From Nocardia nova (lineage in GTDB: Bacteria > Actinomycetota > Actinomycetes > Mycobacteriales > Mycobacteriaceae): a DNA stretch of 64,000 nt. Made by a program: the position numbers and the translations under genes. Shown here piece by piece: positions 53,377-63,070 of the stretch. Numbering within the stretch: the first letter of the stretch is position 1; the number at the start of each line of letters is the position of its first letter. Location of the stretch: the NCBI RefSeq assembly GCF_002933465.1, contig NZ_PSZE01000022.1, positions 43,185 to 107,184 on the forward strand, written 5' to 3'. A model generated the notes under the pieces. That model ran no database searches. It saw nothing but the letters and a program-made list of their open reading frames with translations, and had not been told where the DNA came from.

Positions 53377-54561
53377 ATGGAGTGGATAGACACCGCCGAC
53401 GCCACCGAACGGCTCGGGGTGAAGCCCGCGACCCTCTACGCCTACGTCAGCCGTGGCGTGCTGAAACGCCGCTACGACCCGGTCCGGCGGCGCAGCCTGT
53501 TCGATCCGGCCGAGATCGAGAAACTGGCCCGGCGGGGCAAACCACGCCGCAAACCCGCGCCGACCGAGATCGACATCGCCTCCCGCATCACGACCCTGGG
53601 CGCCGACCGGCCGTATTTTCGCGGTCGCGACGCCGTCGGCCTGGCCGCCTCGCACACCTTCGAGGCCGTCGCCGAATGGTTGTGGGACGGCGACCTCACC
53701 GACAGCGGCCCCTGGGAATCCTCCGAAGAGGCGGTGGCGGCAGCACGCGCCACCCAGGCCGGCCTGCCCGACGGCCTGCTGCCGATCGACCGGCTGCAAC
53801 TCATCGTGACCACCTTGGCCGTCAGCGAACCCCTGCGTTTCCACCGCGACCGCGCGACCGTCGTCACCATCGCGCGCGCCATGATCGCCAGCATGATCGA
53901 GGCCCTGCCCCAGCTGTCCATCCCGGTCGGACGATCCGCTGCCGCGATGCTGTGGTCACGGCTGTCCGCCACCGCGCCTGCCGATGACGGCCGATTGCAC
54001 ATACTCGGCGCCGCAATGGTTCTGCTGGCCGATCACGAGCTGGCGTCCTCCACATTCGCGGCCCGGATCGCGGCCTCGGCGCATGCCGACCCCTACGCCG
54101 TGGTCGGCTGCGGCCTCGGAGTTCTCGGCGGTCCGATGCACGGCGGCGCCTCACTGGCGGTGGAGCGGATGCTCGCCGAGACCACCGATCCCGGCGCCGT
54201 ACCCAAGGCGCTGGACGAGCGTCTGCGCCGCGGTGAACGCATTCCCGGCGCCGGCCACGCGGTCTACCGATCCGGCGACGCGCGCGGCACATACCTGGTG
54301 GATGCGATCCGCACGATCGCACCGGATCACCCGGCTCTCCCTGTGGCCGAGGCGATTTCGGCGGAGCTACGGCACCGGCGCTTGCCCGCGATCAACAGCG
54401 ACTTCGGACTCGGCGTTCTCGCCACGGTGTTCGACATGATTCCCGGCGCGGGCGAAATCATCTTCGCCATCGCGCGAACGGCGGGATGGCTGGCCCACGC
54501 GATGGAAGAGTACGAATCCGGAACGCTCATCCGCCCCCGCGCCGTCCCGCGACACCGATGA
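53377..54561 (+). CDS. Citrate synthase with N-terminal MerR-like DNA-binding domain
   Basis: The first ~55 of 394 residues form an excisionase/MerR-like helix-turn-helix (ATERLGVKPATLYAYVSRGV, then FDPAEIEKLARRG). The rest is citrate synthase, with active-site regions GGPMHGGAS, PGAGHAVYRSGDARG and NSDFGLG. Such fusions are found in actinobacteria, but whether they make citrate, another acyl-CoA condensation product, or act as metabolite-responsive regulators is not settled to my knowledge. ATG 53377 follows the palindrome. The catalytic His and Asp appear retained. Confidence 0.88.
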   Translation: MEWIDTADATERLGVKPATLYAYVSRGVLKRRYDPVRRRSLFDPAEIEKLARRGKPRRKPAPTEIDIASRITTLGADRPYFRGRDAVGLAASHTFEAVAEWLWDGDLTDSGPWESSEEAVAAARATQAGLPDGLLPIDRLQLIVTTLAVSEPLRFHRDRATVVTIARAMIASMIEALPQLSIPVGRSAAAMLWSRLSATAPADDGRLHILGAAMVLLADHELASSTFAARIAASAHADPYAVVGCGLGVLGGPMHGGASLAVERMLAETTDPGAVPKALDERLRRGERIPGAGHAVYRSGDARGTYLVDAIRTIAPDHPALPVAEAISAELRHRRLPAINSDFGLGVLATVFDMIPGAGEIIFAIARTAGWLAHAMEEYESGTLIRPRAVPRHR

Positions 54562-54646
54562 CATCACGAACCGGGGATCGGACAGCTGTAACCGCTAAGA
54601 TTCGATGACACCCCGAAGCGGCGCAAGACATACAGGGAGGGCAGCG

Positions 54647-54985
54647 ATGCGAGAGGTCTTGGTCGCCGAGGTCCGATCGGATCCACAGCCTCGGCGCAAT
54701 CAGAAGGCGCGATCGAGTGACAACTTCTCGTTCGCGACCGTGCCGCCGGAAGCGGAAGAACTGCTCTGGCGGACAGGCCCCGGCACCGAAGTGATCAAGT
54801 TCAGTGTGATGGTCGACGTCCGAGCCAACTACGACCAGCGCGTACTCTCCAACATCGTCTCCGGCGGCAGAACCCGCATGCCGCTGGAGCGGAAGTCGTT
54901 GTCCCGCCGCGGTTTCTACATCGCCGACCCTTCCGGGGCGACCCAGGAATTCCTCGTGCAGGTGTATGCCCTGATCCCCGATTGA
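54647..54985 (+). CDS. Hypothetical protein
   Basis: I do not recognise this 112-residue protein. It has no signal peptide or membrane helix, a basic N-terminal region and a beta-rich predicted core (LVQVYALIPD end). ATG 54647 has a strong AGGGAGGG site. It lies between the citrate synthase and proline iminopeptidase genes, 85 and 42 bases away. Confidence 0.6.
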   Translation: MREVLVAEVRSDPQPRRNQKARSSDNFSFATVPPEAEELLWRTGPGTEVIKFSVMVDVRANYDQRVLSNIVSGGRTRMPLERKSLSRRGFYIADPSGATQEFLVQVYALIPD

Positions 54986-55027
54986 GTCGTCGACGCCGTC
55001 ACCCCTGTTCCGCTAACCTCGGCAACC

Positions 55028-55987
55028 GTGCCGACCTCCTTTCCCCCGATCGACCCGTACGCCGACGGCCTGCTCGAGGTCGACCAGGGCAATCAGGTGT
55101 ACTGGTGCACCAGCGGCAACCCCACGGGGCGGCCGGTGCTCGTGGTGCACGGCGGGCCGGGCAGCGGCAGCACTCCGGGACCACGAAAGTCGTTCGACCC
55201 GAACATCTTCCGGATCGTCCAGTTCGATCAGCGCGGGTGCGGCCGAAGCCTTCCGAGCGCCGCCGACCCGGACACCGACATGGCCGTGAACACCACCGAG
55301 CACCTGATCGCGGATATGGAGCGGCTGCGCACCCATCTCGGCATCGACCGCTGGCTGATGTACGGCGGCTCCTGGGGTTCGACGCTCATCCTCGCCTACG
55401 CCGAGCGGTATCCGGAGCGGGTCACAGGAATCGTGCTGGTCGGCGTCACCACGACCCGCCGCCGCGAAATCGATTGGCTGTACCGGGGTGTCGCACCGCT
55501 GCTGCCCGCCGAATGGGAACGATTCCGGGCCGGCCTGCCCGGCGACGGCGACCTGGTCGAGGGCTACCGGCAACTCCTGGAACACCCGGATCCGGCGGTG
55601 CGCCGCGAGGCCGCGATCGAGTGGTGCCGCTGGGAGGACGCGGTGATCGCACACGAATCACTCGGCCGCCCAGGGCAATACAGCGCGAAGCCGGACACCG
55701 CGATGCTCACCTTCGTCCGCATCTGCACGCACTACTTCGCGCACGCGGCGTGGCTCGACGAAGGTGTGCTGCTCCGCGAGGCCGGGCGGTTGACGGGGAT
55801 CCCCGGCGACCTGATCCACGGCCGCCTCGACCTCAGCGCGCCGCTCGAAACCGCCTGGGAACTCGCGAAGGTCTGGCCGGACGCTCGCCTGCACGTCATC
55901 GACGACTCCGGCCATACCGGTAGCCCCGCCATGAGCGACGCGATCGCCCGGGCCAGCGCCCGCTTCGCGCAACCCGACGGCGGGTAG
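55028..55987 (+). CDS. pip: Proline iminopeptidase
   Basis: This 319-residue alpha/beta hydrolase of family S33 removes N-terminal proline. It has the oxyanion HGGPGSG, the family-specific DQRGCGRS and the nucleophile elbow GGSWGS with Ser115. A late DDSGHTGS segment carries the catalytic His. The start is GTG 55028. It converges on the CYTH-CHAD gene six bases away. Confidence 0.92.
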   Translation: MPTSFPPIDPYADGLLEVDQGNQVYWCTSGNPTGRPVLVVHGGPGSGSTPGPRKSFDPNIFRIVQFDQRGCGRSLPSAADPDTDMAVNTTEHLIADMERLRTHLGIDRWLMYGGSWGSTLILAYAERYPERVTGIVLVGVTTTRRREIDWLYRGVAPLLPAEWERFRAGLPGDGDLVEGYRQLLEHPDPAVRREAAIEWCRWEDAVIAHESLGRPGQYSAKPDTAMLTFVRICTHYFAHAAWLDEGVLLREAGRLTGIPGDLIHGRLDLSAPLETAWELAKVWPDARLHVIDDSGHTGSPAMSDAIARASARFAQPDGG

Positions 55988-55993
55988 GTTCGC

Positions 55994-57358
55994 CTATCGC
56001 TCTCCGAGCCGCAGCGATTGCCGCACCTTCTCGGCGCGCTGTACCTCCCTGCCGTACAGCAAGCCGTAGGTGAAAGCGTTCTCCCCCGCCAGGTGCGCCT
56101 GGACGCCGAGGGTGCGTACTTCGGCGCGGGCAACGACCGCGTCCTGGTGGACACCGAGGGATTTCTGCAACTTCTTCATGCGGCGGGCCAGCTTCTTCTT
56201 GCCGGTCGCCTCGGCCGCGTAGCGGGTACGTTTCGCCGCCTTCCGCACCTCGTGCAGGCCGCGATCGGTACCGAGCCGGCCGATGTTGTCGAAGGCGCGG
56301 TCGACACGGCGGCGCGTCTTGCGCAGCGCCTTGGCCTTCGTGCGCTTCAGCGGCAGTCGGTGGCTGGTTTCGATGCAGTCCAGCAGCGCGAAGTACCGTT
56401 CGCTGTTCAGTGCCTCGAGCACGTCGGCACGGGCCGCCGACCGGCGCGGGAAGAAGGACTCGGTCAGCCGTCGGCGTACCTCGCCGATCACCAGTTCGTC
56501 CGGTAAGGCCCTGACCTCCGCGACGAGGTGGTCGTGCAGAACCTCGAGGTCCCGCATGTCTCCGAGCACCCCGGAGAGCCACTTCAGCTCGTTGCGCAGA
56601 TCTCGCGAGCCTTTGAACGCCTGCAAGATGCTGCGCAGTCGGCGTCCGGCCACCCGCATCTGGTGTATCGAGTCTGGGGTGCGGCGCCGGATCAGGACGT
56701 CCTGCTCGAGCATCTTGTCCGCCTGCTCGCGCATATAGCCCTGCACGCCCGGCTCGGGCGGACGCCGCTCGCTACGGACACCGAGGACGCGCAGCGCCTT
56801 CGGCGGCGCATCCGATGGCTTGCCCAATCTCTTCTCGACGCTGTCGAACACATCCGGACCACCGCCGGCCAACTCGACCTCGATCTCCTCCCACGACATC
56901 ACCGACGACGACTCACCGAGCGTCTGACCGGACACGCTGTCCGCGACGACCTCGGCCGCGACTCGGCCCGCCTCGTCCAGCAGCCGCCATTTCCGCCGTT
57001 TCGTCCGGACATGCGCCACCGGCGCGAGCGGTTGCCCCCTGGTGATGCCCGTCAGCATGTCGGTCAGTTCCTCCGGCGCCGATTTACCCCCTCGCCCCAG
57101 CGGGACCTGAATTTCCTCACGGGTGTCCTCCCCCAGCGGCAACTTCAGATGCCACCCCGCATCGTCCCCACCGGTCCGGCGCCGAAGCGTAATTCCCTTG
57201 TGCGCCAACCGCAGATCCGCGGTGTCATGGTAAACAGCGTCGAGCACCTGCTCGTCGGTCAGCGGGTCCAGAGTCATACCGGGCACATCATCGAGCGGCA
57301 CCCCACCCGTGATCGGCAACTGGTACTTCCGTTCCCTTTCGTTCACGTGTGTGGCCAT
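55994..57358 (-). CDS. CYTH and CHAD domain protein
   Basis: The 454-residue protein begins with a CYTH triphosphate tunnel domain (residues 5-195): ERERKYQLP is the variant ExExK signature, and GITLRRRTGGDD and WHLKLPLG are tunnel strands. A helical, His/Lys/Arg-rich CHAD domain follows (HQMRVAGRRLRSILQAF and HEVRKAAKRTRYAAE). CYTH domains hydrolyse inorganic triphosphate; CHAD domains bind polyphosphate. It therefore probably acts on polyphosphate stores. Confidence 0.9.
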   Translation of the reverse strand: MATHVNERERKYQLPITGGVPLDDVPGMTLDPLTDEQVLDAVYHDTADLRLAHKGITLRRRTGGDDAGWHLKLPLGEDTREEIQVPLGRGGKSAPEELTDMLTGITRGQPLAPVAHVRTKRRKWRLLDEAGRVAAEVVADSVSGQTLGESSSVMSWEEIEVELAGGGPDVFDSVEKRLGKPSDAPPKALRVLGVRSERRPPEPGVQGYMREQADKMLEQDVLIRRRTPDSIHQMRVAGRRLRSILQAFKGSRDLRNELKWLSGVLGDMRDLEVLHDHLVAEVRALPDELVIGEVRRRLTESFFPRRSAARADVLEALNSERYFALLDCIETSHRLPLKRTKAKALRKTRRRVDRAFDNIGRLGTDRGLHEVRKAAKRTRYAAEATGKKKLARRMKKLQKSLGVHQDAVVARAEVRTLGVQAHLAGENAFTYGLLYGREVQRAEKVRQSLRLGER

Positions 57359-57542
57359 ATGTTCCGGCTACCACGAATGAGCGATTTCAGTCGCGTTACA
57401 GCGAAACGACCTATTCGCCCTGGTTGTCCTCGCGCAGGGAACGGATCATGCTCCCCAGGATCCGCGACGCGGGCGCCTGCTCACTCTCGGTCAGGCCGGG
57501 CCCACCGCACGCCGTCGTCTTCGAGACGAACGTGCGCACTCC

Positions 57543-57654
57543 GCGACATCACCCCCGGCACCGATCTCGCATCCGTGGCCCAGCCCGGCATCGGCGCCGC
57601 GATCTGGCTCCACGCCACCGGCCCCGTCACGATGGGCCGGGCCGAGTATCCGGC
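57543..57654 (+). pseudogene. Short coding-like remnant
   Basis: The frame reads DITPGTDLASVAQPGIGAAI and WLHATGPVTMGRAEYP, which looks like real protein but has no start and runs into the opposite-strand gene at 57656. The family is not recognised. The remainder of 57359-57655 is the CHAD gene leader. Confidence 0.25.
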
Positions 57655-57655
57655 G

Positions 57656-57970
57656 TTATGCGGGAGATTTGTTCATGACCGTGAAGGCGAGATTGAGCAG
57701 ACCCACCGGCACGAAAATGCCCGCCCACCATTTCAGTGCTTTCAGGCATGCGCCTTTGAGCCAGGTTTCGCTGCGCCCGGATACTCCCGCACTCGTTGCC
57801 GCCCAGGCCAATACGAATCCCAGGGTCGCGCATTGCACCGGCCACACCGACCCACGCAGGAACCAGAACAGCACCGACACAACAGTCACGTAGACCGGGA
57901 ACAACCCGCCGATCCACAGCGGCCACGGTATCGGCGACACCGAGTCGAGTTGCCTGGAAACCCACTGCAA
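57656..57970 (-). CDS. Hypothetical small membrane protein
   Basis: The translation of 104 residues contains two or three hydrophobic helices (WPLWIGGLFPVYVTVVSVLF, ATLGFVLAWAATS, WWAGIFVPVGLLNLAF). It has no recognised domain. The TTG start at 57970 lacks a good ribosome-binding site, so the true start may differ. Confidence 0.5.
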   Translation of the reverse strand: MQWVSRQLDSVSPIPWPLWIGGLFPVYVTVVSVLFWFLRGSVWPVQCATLGFVLAWAATSAGVSGRSETWLKGACLKALKWWAGIFVPVGLLNLAFTVMNKSPA

Positions 57971-58192
57971 GGTCGATGGAAGCAGAGACAGATATACAGC
58001 GGTTGGTTTCGCGACGCAGGATGGGCGGATCCACGTCCGGAGCTCTTCGAGCCACGCCGCCGACCCTGCCGCGCAGCCACGGTCCCATCATGCGCGTCAT
58101 GGCCCACGCTCAGAGTTCGACTGGTGGCGCATGACTCTCGCCGGCCGCTTGCTCCGCGCCGACGTCAGAGTGAGGTCACCGATCCCGCCGCA

Positions 58193-59119
58193 TCAAGCGG
58201 GTGACTCGTCCGGTGGAGTCGCGCGGATGAAGTCGACGATGACTGCAGCGAGTTCTTCGCCTTTGTCCTCCTGGAGGAAATGCCCGGCCGAAGTGATGGT
58301 CACCGGTGACTGCGCTGCGGCGCCAGGGATTTTCGAGCGCAGCACCTTGTCCCCGCCGCGCGTGATCGGGTCCGAGTCCGAGAAGGCACACAGGAACGGC
58401 CGCTCGAACGTCTCCAGGACTGCCCACGCGGCCCGGTTCGCGGGGGCGGCAGGATCCTCGGGACTGGTCGGCACCAGGAGCGGGAACTGGCGGGCGCCCT
58501 GCTTGTAGGTGTCGTCGGGGAAGGGCGCGTCGTAGGCGGCGATCACCTCGGGAGAGAGGTCGGTCAGGCACGCGCCGTTGACGATCTTCCCCGCTCGGAA
58601 GTCGGGTGTGTCCTGGCTGAAGCGCTGCCATGCGAGGAACGCGTCGCCGGGATGGCGGTCACCGGTCGGCAAGAAGGTATTCGCGGCGACCACGCGCGCG
58701 AAACGATCGGGATGTTCACCGACCAGGCGCAGCCCGATCAACCCACCCCAGTCCTGGCATACGAGGGTGATCCGGTCGAGGCCGATGGCTTCGATCGCCG
58801 CCCAGGTCCAGTCGACGTGTGCTTGATAGGTGTAGTCCGCGCGGTCGGCCGGCTTGTCGCTGCGGCCGAAGCCGACGAGGTCGATCGCGATCGCGCGCAG
58901 CCCGGCCGCCACCAGCACCGGGATCATCCGCCGATACAGGTACGACCACGACGGTTCACCGTGCAACAGCAGCACGACCTCGCCGTCGGCCGGGCCCTCA
59001 TCCAGATAGTGCACCCGCAGCGTGGTCCCGTCACCCGCGGGCACCTCGACGTAATACGGTTCGAACGGAAAGTCGGGCAGCCCTGTGAAGCGTTCGTCGG
59101 GCGTTCTCAGTATCCGCAT
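58193..59119 (-). CDS. Haloalkane dehalogenase
   Basis: This 308-residue alpha/beta hydrolase has the subfamily I haloalkane dehalogenase marks: HGEPSWSYLYRRM, with Glu/Trp of the halide pocket, and the nucleophile Asp123 in VCQDWGGLIGL. The catalytic His is in TSAGHFLQEDKGEE. It would turn a halogenated alkane into an alcohol, halide and proton. Epoxide hydrolases share the fold, but HGEPSW favours the dehalogenase. ATG 59119 starts the family N-terminus MRILRTPDERF. Confidence 0.9.
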   Translation of the reverse strand: MRILRTPDERFTGLPDFPFEPYYVEVPAGDGTTLRVHYLDEGPADGEVVLLLHGEPSWSYLYRRMIPVLVAAGLRAIAIDLVGFGRSDKPADRADYTYQAHVDWTWAAIEAIGLDRITLVCQDWGGLIGLRLVGEHPDRFARVVAANTFLPTGDRHPGDAFLAWQRFSQDTPDFRAGKIVNGACLTDLSPEVIAAYDAPFPDDTYKQGARQFPLLVPTSPEDPAAPANRAAWAVLETFERPFLCAFSDSDPITRGGDKVLRSKIPGAAAQSPVTITSAGHFLQEDKGEELAAVIVDFIRATPPDESPA

Positions 59120-59141
59120 GGCCCAATCTCTTTCGTCGAAA

Positions 59142-59585
59142 CTAGCCGCCGTTGCTGTACACCCGAGTCGGTTCGACCAGGACCACCGCACGCCGCTCCG
59201 CCGCCATCACGCGGTCGTATTCGTCCCAGGCGTCGTGCTCACCGCCGGCGGCCGTGAACACATCACGCAGAAGCCGTCGCAGTCCCTCGGCGTCGATCCA
59301 CGGCTGCGGATCGTCGGGACCCACGATCTGAGCGCGCCCCTCCACTGTCGCCCATGCCCAGCCTTGCCGGAACGTCGCGCTCACCTGGGGGCGGGCGCGG
59401 AGATTGGCGAGTTTCACCTTGCCGTACGTGACGAAGCCCAGGACCGGCTCGCCCGTCGAAGGATGAGCCAACAGTCCCACGTTGACCAGTGTGGACTGGA
59501 TGCTCTGGTCGGCTCTGAGGGTGGAGACGACGGCGAGGCCCTTCTCGGCGCGACCGAGTTCCACCGCTTGTTCCAGTGTGGTCAT
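59142..59585 (-). CDS. PNPOx/F420-binding-fold protein
   Basis: The 147-residue protein has the split beta-barrel fold of pyridoxamine-phosphate-oxidase-like proteins (STLRADQSIQSTLVNVGLL, KLANLRARPQVSATFRQG). Many actinobacterial members bind coenzyme F420 or FMN. It lies 22 bases upstream of the dehalogenase and probably shares its transcript. ATG 59585 follows GGGAGA. A 12-bp inverted repeat lies 140 bases upstream. Confidence 0.82.
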   Translation of the reverse strand: MTTLEQAVELGRAEKGLAVVSTLRADQSIQSTLVNVGLLAHPSTGEPVLGFVTYGKVKLANLRARPQVSATFRQGWAWATVEGRAQIVGPDDPQPWIDAEGLRRLLRDVFTAAGGEHDAWDEYDRVMAAERRAVVLVEPTRVYSNGG

Positions 59586-59724
59586 CACGTCTCCCATGGT
59601 GTTGGGTACTCCGATCCTCGCACGCCCCATTGTGCGCCCGCTGAATAGCGCGAATGGCGCCGAGTTCGCGAAGTCAGGCTGCAACTCGCCCCGCGCGGTG
59701 TCGACCGGCGTCGGGGCCGAATTC

Positions 59725-59781
59725 TTCGTGCAAACCAAACGCAACAGCCCGAAATCGCAAAACTCGCGAGGTTTGCACGAA
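59725..59781. repeat. 12-bp inverted repeats with 33-base spacer
   Basis: TTCGTGCAAACC (59725-59736) and GGTTTGCACGAA (59770-59781) are perfect inverse copies upstream of the PNPOx-fold gene. They could form a hairpin or be two regulator half-sites. Confidence 0.75.
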
Positions 59782-59993
59782 CCAGCCACTCGCACATCGG
59801 TTGATGATCAACCCGGGATGGGCGTCAACCATCCCGGACGCGGCACGATCCCTTTGATGCGGCGAGCCGTCGAGCCGGCTATCCGGCCGGGGCCGAGCTT
59901 CTGCCGGGCTCGCCGACCGGCGCCGCGGCCACGGGACACCCGCCGCGTATTCGCGATCTGGCACGAGGAGCGGACAGTCGGCTGATACTCGGA

Positions 59994-61106
59994 TCAGACC
60001 CGGCCTACGCTCGCTGCCCGGCGGCCGGAGGTCGGTTCATCCTGACCCATATATGGATCGCCGGCGCGCAGCGGCGCACCGGCGTGGTGCAGGTGCCGCA
60101 GCGCCTCGCGGTACGAGGCGATCAGGCCCGTTTCGTGATACGGCACGCCGATCTCGGCACAGTAATCGCGGACGATCACTTGCGCATGTCGCAGATTCGG
60201 CGTCGGCATGCTCGGGAACAAGTGGTGCTCGATCTGATAGTTGAGCCCACCGAGGGCGAGATCGGTCAGCGCACCACCGCGCACATTGCGTGACGTCAGC
60301 ACCTGCCGACGCAAGTAGTCGGGGCGGTCGCCGCCGGTGAAGGTCGGCATGCCCTTGTGATTCGGGGCGAAGATGCACCCCATGTAGAGACCGAACAGCG
60401 CTTGGTGCACAGCGAGAAACGCGAACGCCTTGTCGGCGGGCAGAATTGCGAACAGTGCGCTCAGATAGGCAGCGAAGTGGCCGAACAGGAGCGCCCCCTC
60501 CAGTACGCGATGCTTGACCGCCCGGCTCCGGAGCGCACGCACCCCGGCCACATGCAAATTCAGCCCCTCCAACATCAGCAGCGGGAAGAACAGGAATGCC
60601 TGCGCCCGCCCGATCAGCCGAGGCAACCCACGACTGGCCCGCGCCTGCCGCTGCGACCACACCAGAATGTCCGGCGCGACATCAGGATCCAGCTCCTCAT
60701 GATTCGGATTGGCGTGATGCCGGGTGTGCTTGTCCTGCCACCACCCGTACGCCAGTCCGATCCCGGCATTACCGACGACTCGGCCCATGATCTCGGTCGG
60801 GCGACGGAGCCGGAACACCTGACGGTGGGCGACGTCATGCATGACGAGCGCAACCTGAGCGAAGGTCACGGCCATGAACGCCGCGACCAGAAGGGTCCAC
60901 CACGAGTCGCCGACGAGCACGAGCGCCACCCAACCGGCTACGAACGCAATCCCGACGAGGCCGAGCCGGATGGCGTAGTAGACGGGACGCCGATTCATCA
61001 AGCCCGCGTCGGAGATTCGGCGTAACAGGCGGGCGTAATCACCATCGCCGCCGGTGCGCCGTGATGATTGTGGGGAGGGCAGTGGGACCAATGCTGGTGT
61101 GGTCAT
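59994..61106 (-). CDS. Membrane fatty acid desaturase (acyl-CoA/DesA3 type)
   Basis: The 370-residue protein has the three His boxes of membrane di-iron desaturases: HDVAHRQ, HTRHHANPNHEE and NYQIEHHLFPSM. About four membrane helices separate them. It resembles mycobacterial DesA3-like acyl-CoA desaturases, which introduce a double bond using a reductase such as Rv3230c. ATG 61106 is used; the ORF is open to 61217 but non-coding there. Confidence 0.9.
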   Translation of the reverse strand: MTTPALVPLPSPQSSRRTGGDGDYARLLRRISDAGLMNRRPVYYAIRLGLVGIAFVAGWVALVLVGDSWWTLLVAAFMAVTFAQVALVMHDVAHRQVFRLRRPTEIMGRVVGNAGIGLAYGWWQDKHTRHHANPNHEELDPDVAPDILVWSQRQARASRGLPRLIGRAQAFLFFPLLMLEGLNLHVAGVRALRSRAVKHRVLEGALLFGHFAAYLSALFAILPADKAFAFLAVHQALFGLYMGCIFAPNHKGMPTFTGGDRPDYLRRQVLTSRNVRGGALTDLALGGLNYQIEHHLFPSMPTPNLRHAQVIVRDYCAEIGVPYHETGLIASYREALRHLHHAGAPLRAGDPYMGQDEPTSGRRAASVGRV

Positions 61107-61674
61107 GGTTCTTCCTGGGAGCTGAGGCACGGATGCCACCTCGCCCGCTCTCGGTCCCGACCTATGTCGATCGGTCCGGTGCGTTGCACGGTGGGGCGGG
61201 TGACAGTGTCGATACACCGAAGCTATTGGCCGACTTCTCGTTTCATGTCATCCCCAGGTATGGCATGGCATCAGACTGTGGGGTGATACCGAGCGTCACC
61301 GCAGGTAGGTATTCCAGCTGAAGCCTCGGACCGAGCGACCGGTCGACTTACCGCCGCGCGCAACGACTCACACACGAAGGCGGCACAGCATTGGGTAAAC
61401 GAGTTCGACCACCACCGCTCGAACCCCCCGCGAGCGTGCCAGCGCCACCTTCGTGGTCGTCGATCACCTTGTGCGGCCATTTGCGGACACCGATCACCCG
61501 CCGACCTGGCCGACAACCAGTCATAGCCCGATCGGCGCTAGGAACCCCGCAGCGCGTCGAGGTGGCGGCGGAAGTGCGGTACGACCGTATATGTTTCGCC
61601 CATGTGCACAGCGTCCGGCGCGTCGCTGCGTGTTGAAAGCGTCACCCGGCCGAGGGGCCCTCAGGAGACCGGTA
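61107..61674. other. Long intergenic region upstream of the desaturase
   Basis: This 568-base region should contain the desaturase promoter. I see no convincing gene, repeat or terminator; short frames on both strands lack starts and family similarity. Confidence 0.4.
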
Positions 61675-61908
61675 TCACCGTTGGTAGCTGGCGACGATGC
61701 CCCAGAACAGAGGACGGTCGATGATGCTGAAGTCCCAGTCGTCGACCAAGGCATGCAGATTGCTGACGATGCCCTCGATGTCGAAGTCGGCTGCTCGAGC
61801 GGTCCCCGTCGATTCGACGAGACCGATCACATACTTGCAGGCAGTTCCCATTGCGCCCGTATTCCCGGGATTCGGACTGCCAAACAACGAATTCACCGGG
61901 ATCCACAC
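61675..61908 (-). CDS. Possible small hypothetical protein
   Basis: A 77-residue frame starting at GTG has natural-looking composition (DIEGIVSNLHALVDDWDFSI) but no clear ribosome-binding site and no known family. It may be the end of a longer, broken gene. The 292 bases from 61909 to 62200 hold nothing else I can support. Confidence 0.35.
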   Translation of the reverse strand: MWIPVNSLFGSPNPGNTGAMGTACKYVIGLVESTGTARAADFDIEGIVSNLHALVDDWDFSIIDRPLFWGIVASYQR

Positions 61909-62200
61909 CGGCGGCGCGAAGCATGCATCTCTTGTCTTTCCGGCCGGCTCGCTGACGGGGCGGCACGCGCGAGACGCGGGCCGCCCGTGCAGGTGCCGCC
62001 GTGGGGCACGCCGGCAGCCGAATCATTCACGGCAGCTTCGACAGGGCGGTGCTCCCGGCCCAGGGCAGTTGGGCCGGGAGCAGATACCCAGTCCCGCGTG
62101 CACCGTGGCGAGGGCAGTGAAACCGGGTCGTGCGGGCGGGTAACCGCTCATCTCGGCGATATGCGTTGAGAAGTCATGAAATTGCTTTCGGATACCCTTC

Positions 62201-62746
62201 TCACTCGCAGGCGATGCCGTCGTTGTCGCGGTCCAGCCCTGGTCGGTAGCCAGGCTGGCCACGCAGAATGGGCGCGGCACCGGCAGCGCGCGCTGCCGCG
62301 CAGTTGGGGTAGTACACCTCGGAGGGTGGAGCGGCGGGCGGCTCGGCCCCCGCGGGCGCAGGTACGAAGGCCGGCGCTGGGGCGGGGGCCGGCACAGTCG
62401 ATGGCGGCGGGGGCGATGCCGGCGGTTGAAACGGAACATTGGCCGTAGTCGTAGTCACCGCTGTTGTGGCAGTGGGGGCAGTCGATGCGGATGCGGCCGA
62501 CGTCGCGGTTGCGGATTCGGTCGTGACCGGAATGTGGGATATCGCCGGGGTTGTGGTCTTGCCGGAGTCTTTCGGAGCGAGCAACCCGATCAGGACCAAA
62601 ACCGGCAGCGAAGCGGCGAGCAGGACGCCTGCCGCCTTCCGGCCGTGCAGGCGTGCCCAGTCGAGGTGGCCTCTGATGAGTCCGATGCCCGCGATGACGA
62701 CCATCGCGATCCAGACGATCGTCAGTATCGACACGATTGCTTGCAC
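62201..62746 (-). CDS. Excalibur-domain membrane-anchored protein
   Basis: From GTG 62746 (AGGAAAC upstream) the 181-residue protein has two N-terminal hydrophobic helices, a Thr/Ala- then Pro-rich linker and a C-terminal excalibur domain of ~37 residues with paired Cys and the calcium-binding DRDNDGIACE. The domain should lie outside the membrane and bind calcium. The longer ORF upstream of 62746 lacks coding character. Confidence 0.85.
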   Translation of the reverse strand: MQAIVSILTIVWIAMVVIAGIGLIRGHLDWARLHGRKAAGVLLAASLPVLVLIGLLAPKDSGKTTTPAISHIPVTTESATATSAASASTAPTATTAVTTTTANVPFQPPASPPPPSTVPAPAPAPAFVPAPAGAEPPAAPPSEVYYPNCAAARAAGAAPILRGQPGYRPGLDRDNDGIACE

Positions 62747-63070
62747 GAACGTTTCCTTTCTGCCGCTGCGGGATCGGCAGATGTACCAACCGAACCCGTG
62801 CAGGCAACTCAGCGGCGTCGCCCGAAGGGGTTGGAAGGGCCGATGATTCGATCGTTGCCCTGAAGCGAGTTTCCCGGCAGTGGGCGTAAGTCCTTGAACC
62901 GCAGATAAAGTCACCATCCGAGGTCCGGTGGACGCACCTGCGTGTCGTTGTACGCAGCATGCCGAGTGGCCGGAGGCTCGAAGTCGCGCAGAAGCGACTC
63001 ATCGACCGGGGCGGGTCACTGTGCGCGGGTGCGAAGCCGGAGCAATGTCCGGACGCTACGGCAGCGCGGC
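62747..63070. other. Intergenic region before the excalibur gene
   Basis: These 324 bases lie between two minus-strand genes. I see no gene or strong secondary structure. They should hold the promoter of the excalibur gene. Confidence 0.4.

Noticed and set aside
61453..62169. Plus-strand 238-codon frame in the gap after the desaturase
   Set aside because: Arg/Gly/Pro-rich, no family resemblance and no ribosome-binding site.
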